Notes: a model not told the origin generated them from the sequence alone. 64,000 nt of DNA from Bigelowiella natans CCMP2755 (GCA_000320545.1 ADNK01000156.1:1-64000), one strand, 5' to 3'; counted from the stretch's first letter, positions 1 to 10,483 are shown. Numbers and translations are program-made.

Positions 1-2
1 TA

Positions 3-2210
3 GGACTATTGGATCAAGTGACTAAGAAAGAACGTAAATATGCTCAAGCAGACGGAGCTCTCATGAAGACCGTCGGTGAGCTAATGCTAAAGCTACAGAT
101 ACCTGGCAGCGACGCGGAGACCCAAATCAAGACCCGAGTAGCCATGACTTTATCCATGGAACTACTCCTCGGACAGGATGCCCTAGAAAAATTAGGGGGG
201 ATCATATCATTCTACAATCACAAGATATACTTTGCTAAGTTGCCAAAGAAGTCAGGCAGGACCATCAGCCAGAACATGATACGGCTTGACGAGTGGACCT
301 CTGAGTCAAGCGTTAATGCGTTAGAGTTTATGGACCTAGCGGACAACAAGCTACCTACACCTACCGAGCTACGGAAGAAGAACCCCGGCAAGACCATCCG
401 ACAGATAACGGAGCTACTGGACAAGACCCCCCCAGCTGATGATTGGGATATCGACAAAGGCAAAAAGTACATTAATAAAATATTAAACGAGAAGTACTCT
501 GACATCACCAAGCCGACGACGAAGCCCTCCAGCAAGCTTACCCCAGTAAAGATCGAGCTAAAGAAGGGATACGAAGAGTGCATCATCAATGACCCAGAAC
601 ATAGGCGACCGGAAGCGGACTGGGAAAAGATAGAGTGGCAGATCAATGAATGGGCAAAGGAAGGGAAGATAGAGCCAAGCAACTCACCATGGAACGTGAG
701 ACATGTGCTAGCTAAGAAACCTACTTACCCTTTCTTCCGCCTGGCGCACAACTTCATCCGCCACAACCGAGTAATAAAGAGGATCCAGACACCTACACCA
801 AGGATAGATGACGTTATTGAACACGTCATAGGATACAAATACTACTCTTCCCTAGATAAAAATGAATCATACATGCAGACACCCATCCACAAAACCTCCC
901 GCCCCATTACCGCGTTCTCCAGCAGGCACAGGAAGTGGCACTTCGTCGTATTCCCTTACGGCCTAAGCATATCAGGGGATGCGTTCAGTAGTCAGAACTA
1001 CAGGGCATACACACATGATGGGATGGCGTCTGTGTTGTGGGTGTTTGTGTTTGTGTATGTGGATGATGACATAATATGTACCAACACAGTCGTCGCTCAG
1101 ATCTTCCTCCTGGAAAATATATTTATTAGGTTTGCACACTTCGGTTTTACTATTAGACTGCAGAAGTGTACATTCCTAGCTACAAGAATCAAGTGGTGTG
1201 GATATTACCTGGAGCAAGGCCGCATCACCCCAAACCCCGAGAAAGTAGCAGCACTACAGCAAGCCCCTAAACCTAAGAATGCAAAGGAGTTAAAGTCATT
1301 CTTGCAGACTGCAGCTTGGATACTACGTAGGTTCTCCCCTACCTACGCTAGGACTGCAGCTGCTTTTACTACTGCTTACCGGAAGGAGAACTCTGTAGGC
1401 CTCAGCTTCGCTAAGGTGTGGGCCAAGGCTGGCCTTGATGCCCACTTCGATAACCTAATAAAGTTATGCAGCAACACCCTATTGAATGCTAAGCTAGACA
1501 CTACTAGACCAGCTACCCTATGGACAGACTGGTCTAAGCTAGGTATGGCTGCTGTACTTACCCAAGACCAGCAGATCATACGGGTGTGGGGCAGGGCCTG
1601 CACAGCAGCTGAGGCCAAGTACAGCCCTACAAAAGGAGAGTATAAAGCCATGACTGAGGCGCAGAGGAAACTAAGATACTACCTGCTGTCGGTGCCCAGC
1701 TTCACCTTAATGACTGACCACAAGCCCCTCCTAGGCATCGACCGCAAGCTCGAAGCGCCTAACGATGAGTATGCAGCTATGAGGGCGGACACGGAAGAGT
1801 TTAGGGACAAGAGGACAGTGGTCTACGCACCAGGAGACAAGCAGCTTGCTGACTATTTCAGCAGGCTGTTCGAAAAGAAAGTCCCTACCCAGGTCACCCC
1901 TATGGTTAACGCGATTACCTTCGAGGACGGCGACTTCCTGCCTGAGCCAGAGGAGCTCCAGCACCTTCAAGAACACCTGGATAAATACAAACACAAGCAT
2001 GAGGTACTTAGTGATAGGATATATGTATACACTAATAATGTTAGGCGTACCTACGTGCCACGGCGGACCAGGGGAGCCCTTCTCTTTACCGCCCATGGAC
2101 CTGCACACGTAGGAGAAAACCATATCACTGCTCTACTCTACCATTACTACTGGCCCTACAAGCTAAAAGAGATAAGGACATACTGCGTGGCTGCAGGTGC
2201 TCCAGCTTGA
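3..2210 (+). CDS. pol polyprotein part 1: protease end, reverse transcriptase, RNase H
   Basis: The frame is open to the left edge, so the true start is outside. About residues 50-75 resemble the tail of a retropepsin (LLLGQDALEKLG, like the family's ILG-D-L motif). The reverse transcriptase follows: conserved Asp in SSLDKNESYMQ, then the catalytic YVDDD motif near nucleotide 1060. RNase H is shown by LWTDWSKLGMAAVLTQ, TDHKPLLG and the family's closing motif as APGDKQLADYFSR. The last 60 residues start the H2C2 zinc-binding segment (two His then Cys) and stop at 2208-2210, where the second pol frame takes over. It copies the element's RNA to DNA in a particle. Confidence is high for family and lower for activity. 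Confidence 0.9.
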   Translation, partial: GLLDQVTKKERKYAQADGALMKTVGELMLKLQIPGSDAETQIKTRVAMTLSMELLLGQDALEKLGGIISFYNHKIYFAKLPKKSGRTISQNMIRLDEWTSESSVNALEFMDLADNKLPTPTELRKKNPGKTIRQITELLDKTPPADDWDIDKGKKYINKILNEKYSDITKPTTKPSSKLTPVKIELKKGYEECIINDPEHRRPEADWEKIEWQINEWAKEGKIEPSNSPWNVRHVLAKKPTYPFFRLAHNFIRHNRVIKRIQTPTPRIDDVIEHVIGYKYYSSLDKNESYMQTPIHKTSRPITAFSSRHRKWHFVVFPYGLSISGDAFSSQNYRAYTHDGMASVLWVFVFVYVDDDIICTNTVVAQIFLLENIFIRFAHFGFTIRLQKCTFLATRIKWCGYYLEQGRITPNPEKVAALQQAPKPKNAKELKSFLQTAAWILRRFSPTYARTAAAFTTAYRKENSVGLSFAKVWAKAGLDAHFDNLIKLCSNTLLNAKLDTTRPATLWTDWSKLGMAAVLTQDQQIIRVWGRACTAAEAKYSPTKGEYKAMTEAQRKLRYYLLSVPSFTLMTDHKPLLGIDRKLEAPNDEYAAMRADTEEFRDKRTVVYAPGDKQLADYFSRLFEKKVPTQVTPMVNAITFEDGDFLPEPEELQHLQEHLDKYKHKHEVLSDRIYVYTNNVRRTYVPRRTRGALLFTAHGPAHVGENHITALLYHYYWPYKLKEIRTYCVAAGAPA

Positions 2211-3363
2211 AGGCGGCAGGCGTCGCCACCAAGGAGTCCAGCAGAGCCGTGCATCTAAGAAAATCAAAGCAAGGAACTTCTTAGATATCGTGCAAATTGA
2301 TGTTTATAAGTACGATGGCTATCACTACCTTACCTTCGTTGATGTGGCCACTGGAAAGTGCTGGGTTAAAAAGATTATCAAGGTCAACGTTGCTAAGAAG
2401 AACAAAGGCTTATATAAGCAGAGGCTTACTAACTGCTACCGTACCTGGGAGTCTGAGCTCCAGGCTATCCCTGATGAAGTTAGCATAAACAAGATACCAA
2501 AGAAGTTACATGTGGATAATGAGACCTCTCTTCTACAGCTACCACACCCTAATATTGATGCCTCACCTGTATACTATGCCCAGTCCAACTCCAAGGTAGA
2601 GCGACTCCACCGCACCTTGGCCAACCTAAGCAGGATAAATAGCACCACACCAGACAAGATACAAGGGTTAGTAAACGACACCTTCACGTCTGGGGGAGGT
2701 ATCAAGGATAAGGAGAGGGAAGAAGGCGACGACAACGACGACGATACCGAGAGCGAAGACGAGAAGGTCCCGTACGATGGCCGAGTTCTAAAGGAAGGAC
2801 AGTATGTTAGGGCCAAGGTAAATCTGAGATCGAGAAATAAACAAGACCCCTTCTGGGGTGGCGTTGCAAAGGTTACCGAGAGGAAGGGGAGGAAGCAGTA
2901 CTACATCTATGATGGGAACAGGGTCACCTTGCGCCACATCAGTCACCTAAAGAATTATGATATCGGTGAGAAGCTCCTAGAGGATGTTAAAGTAAACCCT
3001 ACTGTGTGGGAGCGAGCAATGCCTTGTTTAGGACCCCGACCTAAGTTCGATGTGGAATATGGAAACAATAAGGTCAGGGTGAACGACGATTGGCGCATGA
3101 AGATTGTCTATCTAGGCTACCCTGGATTACGAAATATGGAGAGGGTAGCTATGAAAATAAAGGACGGAAAATATCAGCTACTCTACCTAGCTGTTCCCGA
3201 CTTACCCTTTGAGCACTGGTATAAGGTCCTGGGGGACCTTGATGCAGAGGGCTGGTATGGACACGAACCTAAGGACGAAGGTGAGTTCTGGGTAAGCGAC
3301 AAAGGAGATAAGGTTAGAGAGGAATCTATTACCTGGTGGTTGGTGAAGTTCCGAAAGCGATGA
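2197..3363 (+). CDS. pol polyprotein part 2: integrase
   Basis: This frame is +1 relative to part 1 and overlaps it by 14 nt. It begins at a GTG, not an ATG, so it is reached by frameshifting or was split by mutation. The integrase core shows Asp in DIVQIDVYKYDGYHYL, Asp in LHVDNETS and Glu in SKVERLHRTLANL. Only about 27 residues separate the second Asp from Glu, against the usual 35. An SH3-like C-terminal domain follows (around GQYVRAKVNL to HISHLKNY). An extra C-terminal stretch of about 120 residues, unrecognised, ends at 3363. It would join element DNA to the chromosome. Confidence 0.85.
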   Translation: MLQLEGGRRRHQGVQQSRASKKIKARNFLDIVQIDVYKYDGYHYLTFVDVATGKCWVKKIIKVNVAKKNKGLYKQRLTNCYRTWESELQAIPDEVSINKIPKKLHVDNETSLLQLPHPNIDASPVYYAQSNSKVERLHRTLANLSRINSTTPDKIQGLVNDTFTSGGGIKDKEREEGDDNDDDTESEDEKVPYDGRVLKEGQYVRAKVNLRSRNKQDPFWGGVAKVTERKGRKQYYIYDGNRVTLRHISHLKNYDIGEKLLEDVKVNPTVWERAMPCLGPRPKFDVEYGNNKVRVNDDWRMKIVYLGYPGLRNMERVAMKIKDGKYQLLYLAVPDLPFEHWYKVLGDLDAEGWYGHEPKDEGEFWVSDKGDKVREESITWWLVKFRKR

Positions 3364-3401
3364 AGGTCTAAGGGAATAAGGAAGGAAGGAAGGAGCAACG
3401 T

Positions 3402-3414
3402 GACTTGGGGGAGG
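3402..3414 (+). promoter_or_regulatory. polypurine tract before 3' LTR
   Basis: A G-rich purine run (GGGGGAGG) abuts the TG that opens the LTR at 3415. This is where plus-strand DNA synthesis is primed in LTR elements. Position and composition are the only evidence. Confidence 0.6.
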
Positions 3415-3724
3415 TGTAGCGCGTACCACTACGCGGGCACAAGTAGGCAGGGGGGGGGAAAGGCACGTTTGCTTCCTTTTGAAGAGTTGTGTTTATTTTT
3501 ATTAAAGATTATATTTTTATTAAATCGTGCACTGCGTAATCATTCGCGAAGCTTTCGCGAATGCCGCCGCACGTGGGGCAGCACACTTCCGGTGTGCTGC
3601 CATGAGTCCCGCCGGAACCCACGTGCCTATGCTGTATTAATATCTACGTTATCTATATTCTATATCCGCGACAACCCCTTTGTTGTCGCACGTGACTTGT
3701 GCCCGCGTAGTGGTACGCGCTACA
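3415..3724 (+). repeat. 3' LTR (310 bp) with perfect 30-bp terminal inverted repeats
   Basis: The LTR opens with TGTAGCGCGTACC and closes with its exact reverse complement ending CGCTACA. The inverted arms 3415-3444 and 3695-3724 match over all 30 bases. Inside are further palindromes: an AT-flanked one at 3542-3562 (ATTCGCGAA and mirror arms), a hairpin at 3577-3601 (GGCAGCACAC / GTGTGCTGCC) nested inside GCACGTGGG / CCCACGTGC arms, and CGACAA / TTGTCG at 3669-3688. LTRs normally have inverted repeats of only a few bases, so this is unusual. Confidence 0.85.
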
Positions 3725-4169
3725 CATCTTGACATCGATCGTCAAGTTCGCATGTTCGCTATAGCATGCTAGCATGACACCTAGCTAGCTAGTAGACAAA
3801 TAGCTGATAGCTAGCTAGCTAGACAGCACTACGATACTAGACTACACTACTAGACTAGAGCACAATCTAGCAATATAGCTAGCTAGCTGCTAGAGTATAG
3901 TACATCGCACATATTCATTACACACACGTTGGCGTGGGATGTGTTCGATCGCTAAGAGCTGCCTCAAGGCAATGCTAGAATGTGCTTAAATGCAACACCG
4001 GCTCGCGACGTAATGACAAATTTTATTTGTACGCATAGCCAGATAGTCTACGACATGAGACTGCGTGTGTACAATGCGAAGCTATTAAGTGCGCACACGG
4101 TAAGCTAGTAGCTAGATTATATGTATATACATTACGCACAAACACACACACACACACACATGTATATAT

Positions 4170-4206
<37 letters not shown>

Positions 4207-4463
4207 ATATCTATATATGCACACATATATGTGTGTGTGTGTTGTGTGTGTGTAATTGCATGAATGGACACCATATGACTACACCAACAAAGAACTACAT
4301 CATTTTAATAACTACACTTATATTCAGATTGAAGTGAGAGTCCGTAATAATACTGCTAATAAGATTCAGTGGTGCTCTCAAACTACTTCTATCTGGTGGA
4401 TCTTCCCCGTTTCATAGGAGCGATTAGATATTCCTCCCCTCCTCTTTCTCTCTCCTGTTATCC
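3725..4463. other. convergent gap: CTAG-rich island plus CA/TA repeats
   Basis: No gene is visible. Positions 3776-3903 are unusually dense in CTAG/TAGC words. At 4139-4259 (CA)n, (TA)n and (GT)n runs occur. It lies between the retrotransposon end and the 3' end of the hemL-type gene. Confidence 0.6.
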
Positions 4464-6127
4464 CTAAAGAGTTGCGAAAACTTCCTTAGCGGCTTCAATT
4501 GTCTTCTCAATATCCTCTTCGGTGTGAGCAAGGCTCATGAATCCTGCCTCATACTGGCTAGGAGCGAGGTACACGCCCCTCTCGAGCATGCCGCGGTGCC
4601 ACTTCGCGAACTTATCGGTGTCGGACTTGGTAGCGTCTGCGAAGCAATTGACAGGTCCCTCAGTGAAGAAGAACCCGAACATTCCAGAGATGTGCCCGCC
4701 GCACAGAGAGTGTCCAGCAGCCTTGCCGGCTTCGAGAATGCCGTTGATGAGCTTTCCGGTCAGCTTGTCGAGCTTCTCGTAGGTACCCGGCTGCTTGAGG
4801 GCATCAAGGGTTGCGATTCCAGCAGCCATGGCAAGAGGGTTTCCAGAGAGCGTTCCAGCTTGGTACATAGGCCCAGCAGGTGCCACCATCTCCATGATTT
4901 CCTTCTTTCCTCCATATGCTCCGACTGGGAGCCCACCCCCAATAACCTTACCCATGGTAGTTACATCAGGGGTCACGCCGAAGTGTTCCTGAGCTCCTCC
5001 GTAGGCGATACGAAATCCAGTCATGACCTCGTCGAAGACAAGAACAGCGCCATTGTCATCGCAAAGCTGACGAAGGCCTTGCAAGAATTCCTTCGTAGGT
5101 GAGATGAAGCCGGAGTTTCCGACGACAGGCTCAAGAATAATACCTGCGATTTCGTCCTTGTTCTCCTCGAAGATCTTCTTGACGCTGTCGATATCGTTGT
5201 ATTGGGCGCAGAGGGTGGCAGAAGTAGCAGCCTTTGGCACCCCAGGTGAGTCTGGAAGACCGAGCGTAGCAACACCGGAGCCAGCCTGAACGAGGAACGA
5301 ATCTGCATGTCCATGGTAGCAACCCTCGAACTTGATCACCTTCTCCCTCTTGGTGTAGGCACGAATCAAACGAATCATACCCATGCAAGCCTCGGTTCCG
5401 GAGTTGGTGAAACGCACCATCTCAACGGAAGGGACAGCATCGATAACACGCTTAGCAAGCTCGTTCTCAAGGGGACCAGGAGCACCGAAGGAGGTACCCT
5501 TTTCCATGGTCTCCTTGATTTTTCCAAGGACAACATCGTCAGCATGTCCAAGGATAGCTGGTCCCCATGTACCGACGTAATCGATGTACTTGTTTCCATC
5601 TACATCCCAAGCGTAGGCGCCCTTGACACGCTCGAAAACAACAGGCTCTCCTCCAACCGACTTGAAAGCTCGGACAGGGGAGGAAACTCCTCCAGGCATC
5701 AAGGTCTTTGCTTCATCAAATATCTGGAATATGATTTTTTTTAGAAAAGGATAACTTCAATAGCATGTTGGAAACAAGATCACGGAAACGTGCGTCGATA
5801 GTACCCCCCCTGGTACCCTATCTCAATCACCCTTTCTTGCTCGCACATTCATAGTACCTGCTGAGACTTGGTAGTGACATGTGGCTTATCAAGAACTTGC
5901 GAATTTACAGCAAGGCGGCCAGCGCGAGGAAGATTTTGAGGAAGACCGTTGATGACATTGATTGACTGAGACGCCGTAGATCTTGCTGCGAAGCCAGCAC
6001 GGAGTGGGCCCTGAAGGCTGACGCAACCGATTCCAACCAACAAAATAGCGTTGGCAACAAGGCTTAGCACCAAGTACTTGTTGGAGCGCGCGGACGACGA
6101 AGGGAACGAAGTGTAATGTGTCTGCAT
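4464..6127 (-). CDS. hemL: glutamate-1-semialdehyde 2,1-aminomutase, plastid-targeted
   Basis: This PLP enzyme converts glutamate-1-semialdehyde to 5-aminolevulinate, the first committed precursor of heme and chlorophyll, in the plastid. Two exons read on the minus strand: 6127-5858 and 5723-4464, with a 134-nt GT-AG intron in phase 0; total 509 aa. The catalytic exon contains [17 protein letters not shown], the FTNSGTEA substrate region, FDEVMTGFR and the PLP lysine in [11 protein letters not shown]. The mature part matches the usual length of about 430 aa. The first 90 residues are extra: a short polar start, a hydrophobic signal-peptide-like core ([17 protein letters not shown]), then a Ser/Arg/Ala-rich transit segment. 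That bipartite form points to a plastid with more than two membranes. Confidence 0.96.
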
Positions 6128-6628
6128 CTCCTTCGATTTCAGGTTGGGTTATGGGGGAGGGAGAGGTACTAGGATTCGACTTAGCGAATCGGGAAACGCT
6201 ATTAAATTTATTGCTGCGACATCCATTTGACAGCGTACGCAGATAAAATCACATTTCTTGCCGATCGCTTCGGAGATATTTGGGTTTGCGACATAGTCTG
6301 CGGAACGATCTCGAGCAGAAATATCCTGCGACCCGCCCAGTCATTACAGCCAGAATTCCCAGATTCCAAAAGAGTGTGAGAGGCAACGGGCAGTGTCCGG
6401 GATTTCAGACGGGATTTTCTGGATCCAAGCCGAATTAATAAATTGTCAGATTTTAATTTTATACATGTTCGAAATTCAGCAAATCCAAATTCTGAAGTGC
6501 TTTCATTCCTAAGTCGCCGTCCGCCCCCCTTGCAAAGGAGGAGCTTCAAGGCGGGCTCCATTGAGGTGGGTGGGGAGCGAGGAAGAGAGGGACTGAGGGA
6601 GAAAGTTATAGAATTAGCTCAAATAGAT
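6128..6628. promoter_or_regulatory. divergent intergenic region (hemL / 6629 gene)
   Basis: A start-to-start gap of about 500 bp, presumably holding both promoters. I see no clear TATA box and no ORF I would call a gene. Confidence 0.45.
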
Positions 6629-6769
6629 ATGAACAGAGGATATTGGGCAGGGAATAATTGGGAAGATTCTTACCAAATGTAAAAATAACGATGACGTGAT
6701 GCGATTCCTTCAATTGCCTTTGGCTAGCTTACACATCGATCTCAGTGAAAGTGAAAATACTGATCAGTC

Positions 6770-6828
<59 letters not shown>

Positions 6829-7411
6829 GGAAAGTTGACCTTGCCATCATGCCTTCTTATCACGCCCGAAAATACCTAAATCGGAAACGAAAGAAAACAA
6901 GCCTTACTACGCCCATGATTATGGTATGAATATTCTGTGCTAAATGTCAATTTACACAATAATTCTTTATCCAGTGAAGAAAACTCTTTGTTGGAAGAAT
7001 ACATTACTTTTTCCTTGAAGAAGAGAGTCAAGGACAGAATGACTCCCTGATGTCCACTCAATATTTTTATTTCTGGCCTGTGTACATGCGTAGGTGGCTT
7101 GGATGTTTATAGTATTCTTTGGCGCAATGTACACAAATCCAAAATTATTTTGGGAATTTGGGCGAATACATAGAGAATCTTCTGGTCTGCCAACAGCAGT
7201 CACCCCTAGCACAGCTCGGAGCCTTAGACCAACAGTGAAGCCAGACCTATCATCGTTGTCTAAAACTGATGGTGGAAAATTACCTCTAGACTCTGCTGTA
7301 GATAAATCTTCTTCCATCAACAGATACAAGGATGACCAAGCTCGTCCTTCAGATGCGCCGCCTAACTCTCTAGATGACGACGAAAGACGAAATGTGCCCT
7401 CAATGGGCTAG
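6629..7411 (+). CDS. small unrecognised protein with one hydrophobic segment
   Basis: Four exons join in phase: 6629-6678, 6728-6744 (or -6750), 6835-6923 and 7094-7411; about 159 aa. It starts at an ATG (MNRGYWAGNNWEDSYQ). The second intron carries a (TA)n run of about 50 bp. The middle has a basic stretch (KYLNRKRKKTS) followed by a hydrophobic helix (VAWMFIVFFGAMY) and a polar Ser/Pro/Asp tail. A small single-pass membrane protein is possible. No family is recognised. The exon chain rests on splice phase and open frames only, and the minus strand is also open across much of 6967-7329. Confidence 0.45.
6770..6823. repeat. (TA)n microsatellite in intron
   Basis: About 50 bp of alternating T and A inside the second intron of the 6629-7411 gene. 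Confidence 0.95.
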
Positions 7412-7999
7412 ATCAACCGCATTCGAGATCTGCAACAGTGCAGCGACAATTCCAGTATATGGGCTATGATGGCACCGTAGACTGTTAGCCGGTACTGTGT
7501 TCATCGCATAAAGATGAAGTGCATCGCCACATTGCGAGCTCGCTGTATGCCTTGCATGTGTATCTCAGTAATGAAACACACAATGAACTCGCAACTATCG
7601 TTACACATATGCTATGTTGCAAGATGCTGCAAACATAAGCGCTAATACTGTACATAGATACAGTGTTATCATATGATTCTACATCATATGTGTGGGATGA
7701 TGATCGACAAGGTGTGCTTGTGCTAGCTGGCTAGCTGGATGCGTTACTACGCTCGTATCATATCGTGTACAGATCATCCCGTAAAGAATATGAACGTACT
7801 GAGCGTAACGTATGTACACATGCAAGCAGGCGTGTGTGTAGGCTAATAGTAGTGCTTGCTTGCCTCACATAACTGTGCCTTATTTGCATTTATGTAGCGA
7901 GCATCGCAGCAGGTCGAGCGTGGCGAGTATCTCATTACCTTTGTTATTATATATATATATATATATATATATAACAATTTAAACATTTCATTACATCCG

Positions 8000-8040
<41 letters not shown>

Positions 8041-8155
8041 TGCTGTGTCTATTATAATAGGCGCCATGATGGTATATACGCAAATGAAGATCTTACCACC
8101 GACTTAGAAAAAAATTCATCCCGTATTTCCTAGGCGGCCAAAGTGTGCAAATTAA
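7412..8155. other. convergent gap island with two (TA)n runs and a hairpin-repeat half
   Basis: End-to-end gap between a plus and a minus gene. It has dense TAGC/GCATG words, (TA)n at 7949-7972 and 8006-8037, and between them a half copy (7977-8005, ATTTCATTACATCCGTCTCAT type) of the dispersed repeat seen at 10678-11766. No gene is seen. Confidence 0.6.
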
Positions 8156-9067
8156 TCAGTCTCTCCACTCTGTAGCTAAGTGTTTTTCGGGGGTGCGCAC
8201 TACTCCACAGCCAGTTTTGCTATTTGGCGCGCAGTGTGCAACGATGAAAAATCCAAGGCATTTATCCTCTACTTTCATGTTCAAGAACTTAGACATCATT
8301 GAAGAATCTCGCGCCGCTGCATGCCATGAGCTCCAGTAGCATGCAAGATCTGGTTGGGTGCTGGCTTGCAAATGCATGTTCTGAACTGCACAAGCTGTCG
8401 CCGCTGCTTCCTCCCACTCCGGCATACGCTTTGATCCTGCCTGTCGACGCATGATAATTGCTACCATATATGATACAGATTTCCATCGGGTATGGATCTC
8501 ATTCTCTATCCTCTGTCTCCACGCGAAGTATTTCTCAGGCTGGCCAACCTTCCCGTTCGCCCATCCTGCTTTTCTCCAGTTTTCGTCATAGTAGGAAAGT
8601 GTCAAATGCTGCATCTCCACAATTGCCTTCCGTCCAAGAACTACAAAGCGCCAAGGAGGAACGGAACCATGATATGGTGCCCACATCGCAGCCTCCAACA
8701 ACCTTTGCATGACCGCACGCGACACCCTTTTGTTTGGATGATAGTGGCGAGGGAAAACCGAGCGGCGATTTCGAATGCACTCAAGCAAAGGTGCAGGCAT
8801 TTTGGAATCCATCATAGAGGCCGGCTCTCTAAAAACCTCAAGTTCGTTGCTAGAGTAATCCGATGACGATGTTTGGGAGACATGAAACCCAATAGCACAC
8901 GCTGCGAGAAGGGACACCGCAGCAGTGATGGAATAGCACCCCAATACTATACTGCTCCAAGAATGATAAGAGAATGTTGCAGCGATGGCCAGGCAAGCAA
9001 TAGCCACAATGCCGACGACGATGCGACTCGGGGTCGGTCGGCGACGAAAGCACTCCCGTGCTTCCAT
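8156..9067 (-). CDS. nitroreductase-family FMN oxidoreductase, membrane-anchored N-terminus
   Basis: A single intronless frame of 303 aa starts at ATG 9067. Residues 18-60 hold two hydrophobic helices (RIVVGIVAIACLAIAATF and IVLGCYSITAAVSLLAAC). The nitroreductase fold follows: IRNRRSVFPRHYHPNKRVSR (FMN-binding Arg-Arg-Ser), LLEAAMWAPYHGSVPPWRFV, then the central helices and C-terminal KCLGFFIVAH. Members are NAD(P)H-dependent flavin reductases of nitro compounds, quinones or related substrates. The substrate here is unknown. Intronless structure is unusual among its neighbours. Confidence 0.85.
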   Translation of the reverse strand: MEARECFRRRPTPSRIVVGIVAIACLAIAATFSYHSWSSIVLGCYSITAAVSLLAACAIGFHVSQTSSSDYSSNELEVFREPASMMDSKMPAPLLECIRNRRSVFPRHYHPNKRVSRAVMQRLLEAAMWAPYHGSVPPWRFVVLGRKAIVEMQHLTLSYYDENWRKAGWANGKVGQPEKYFAWRQRIENEIHTRWKSVSYMVAIIMRRQAGSKRMPEWEEAAATACAVQNMHLQASTQPDLACYWSSWHAAARDSSMMSKFLNMKVEDKCLGFFIVAHCAPNSKTGCGVVRTPEKHLATEWRD

Positions 9068-9577
9068 CCGACAGACGCCGATGGGTTTTGAGTCGATTCT
9101 GAGTCCGATTGCGGCGATGCGAGCTTAGGATTTTTCGAATGTAAAGTCCCACATTGTGGTTGTCGCAGCCTCCAAACACAGGCAAGTTCGAGGTACAGCC
9201 CTCCGTCGTAGCCTCCAAACACAGGCTGCTGCTTCTCGAAACAATGCTCACAACAACACGTAATATCTCTGCGCGCAAAAATAATTTCATCGAAGTTCGG
9301 GCTGACGTATGCAAACGCAAATAATGCCGAGAGGTTTCAGCGGCGGTTGTTGGATAAAATAAATAGGATGTTATTCGGTAGGGAGTAACATCCTTTTTCA
9401 ACTGACGCAAGCCACTGCTGCAATCGATACGCTCGCTGGAGAACATGCGCGCAACTTTTCTTCGATGGTGGGGATGGAGGAGGGGAGGGGGAGAACGGGG
9501 AAGGAACAATGCCCTACGATGGATGATTGATCAGATCACATTTGACTTGAAATTCGATGTATGTGTTGTCCGCATAA
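9068..9577. promoter_or_regulatory. divergent intergenic region with a 22-bp direct repeat
   Basis: A start-to-start gap of 510 bp. A 22-bp unit with core GCCTCCAAACACAGGC occurs at 9162-9183 and 9205-9226, with one mismatch and a 43-bp offset. It could be a duplicated regulatory site. Nothing else recognised. Confidence 0.45.
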
Positions 9578-10483
9578 ATGGCATCAAAATGGAGCTCTGA
9601 TCATACCTATTGCTGCAGGATCTGTCTTTTGGCTCTCGTGCTCTCAGTTTGCGCATTCAGCGATCCGGATGAACCTAAGAAAGCGCGGGGGAACCTTCCG
9701 AAAGATGCTAAGCTACGAATTGGAGTATTAAAGCGTGTGAAAAACTGCGAGAAGAAGTCCAAGTCTGGAGACAAGCTCTCCATGCATGTAAGAATAGCAC
9801 AGGATCTATGCATTCAATAGCTCACATCGATTTGGACATAAAATTTATAGTACACCGGATGGACTCGCGAGAATGGTCAGGTTTTCGATTCAAGCGTAAA
9901 GCGCGGACAGGTGTTTTGTAGCTCAACTGTGCAAAACACTACGTAGTACTAAGTTTCTCCAACATGCACCCATTAGCCCTTCGACTTTACCCTCGGAAAA
10001 GGGATGGTTATTAAGGGATGGGACAATGGACTCAAGGGCATGTGCGTTGGTGAGCGTCGTCGCCTTACCATTCCGTCGGATCTAGGTTAAAAAGCGCATC
10101 AAATGCTATATTTTGAATTCAATTCGTAGAGTCGATTTCGCCGAATTTTTGCGACCATGTTTTTGGATCTATGCTTCTACCTCGTTGAAGCGACAACCGC
10201 ATCTACTGCTGATTTAATTTTGTTTCTACTCTCTGTTGCAGATTTCTATGAGCCATGTGATTGATGCCAAAATGAGTTATGCATTTGCCTGTGGTCAACG
10301 CCCATTCTAGGTTATGGTGATAATGGCAGCGGAGCGAAGATTCCTGGTGGAGCGACATTGGTCTGTGAAAATCCTTAAGAACTCAGTTTTAGATACTAAG
10401 TATTATGTGTGTGAAGAATGACGTATCGTTTCTTATCTTTGACACGACAGGTCTTTGACGTCGAGCTTTTGAAGATTAACTGA
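9578..10483 (+). CDS. FKBP-type peptidyl-prolyl isomerase, secretory pathway
   Basis: Five exons in phase: 9578-9787, 9851-9910, 9977-10085, 10311-10360 and 10451-10483; 153 aa. Residues 10-30 form a signal peptide ([18 protein letters not shown]). The FKBP domain then runs to the end: [20 protein letters not shown] + [38 protein letters not shown] + [24 protein letters not shown]. The order and length fit FKBP2/FKBP13-type ER or lumen isomerases, which speed prolyl bond rotation in folding proteins. Frames and all splice phases agree. The last coding exon is only 33 nt. Confidence 0.93.

Larger units (their letters stand above)
1..3724 (+). mobile_element. Ty3/gypsy-like LTR retrotransposon, 5' end cut by window
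   Basis: Domains in order are the end of a retropepsin-like region, reverse transcriptase, RNase H, an H2C2 zinc-binding segment, integrase core and integrase C-terminal domain. A polypurine tract and a 310-bp LTR follow. The order RT-RNaseH-integrase is that of the Ty3/gypsy (Metaviridae-type) class. The gag region and 5' LTR lie left of the window, so LTR identity and the left target-site copy cannot be checked. The coding region is split by a frame change near 2200. The element lies convergent to the hemL-type gene that ends at 4464. It may be a recent insertion, because the RT and RNase H frames are free of stops over 2.2 kb. Confidence 0.9.

Noticed and set aside
4524-5102. Plus-strand frames opposite the hemL-type gene (also 5307-5744)
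   Set aside because: They are antisense shadows of a strongly conserved enzyme exon.
6967-7329. Minus-strand frame of 120 codons
   Set aside because: It overlaps the plus-strand last exon of the 6629-7411 gene, whose exon chain fits splice phase. I kept the plus reading but with modest confidence.
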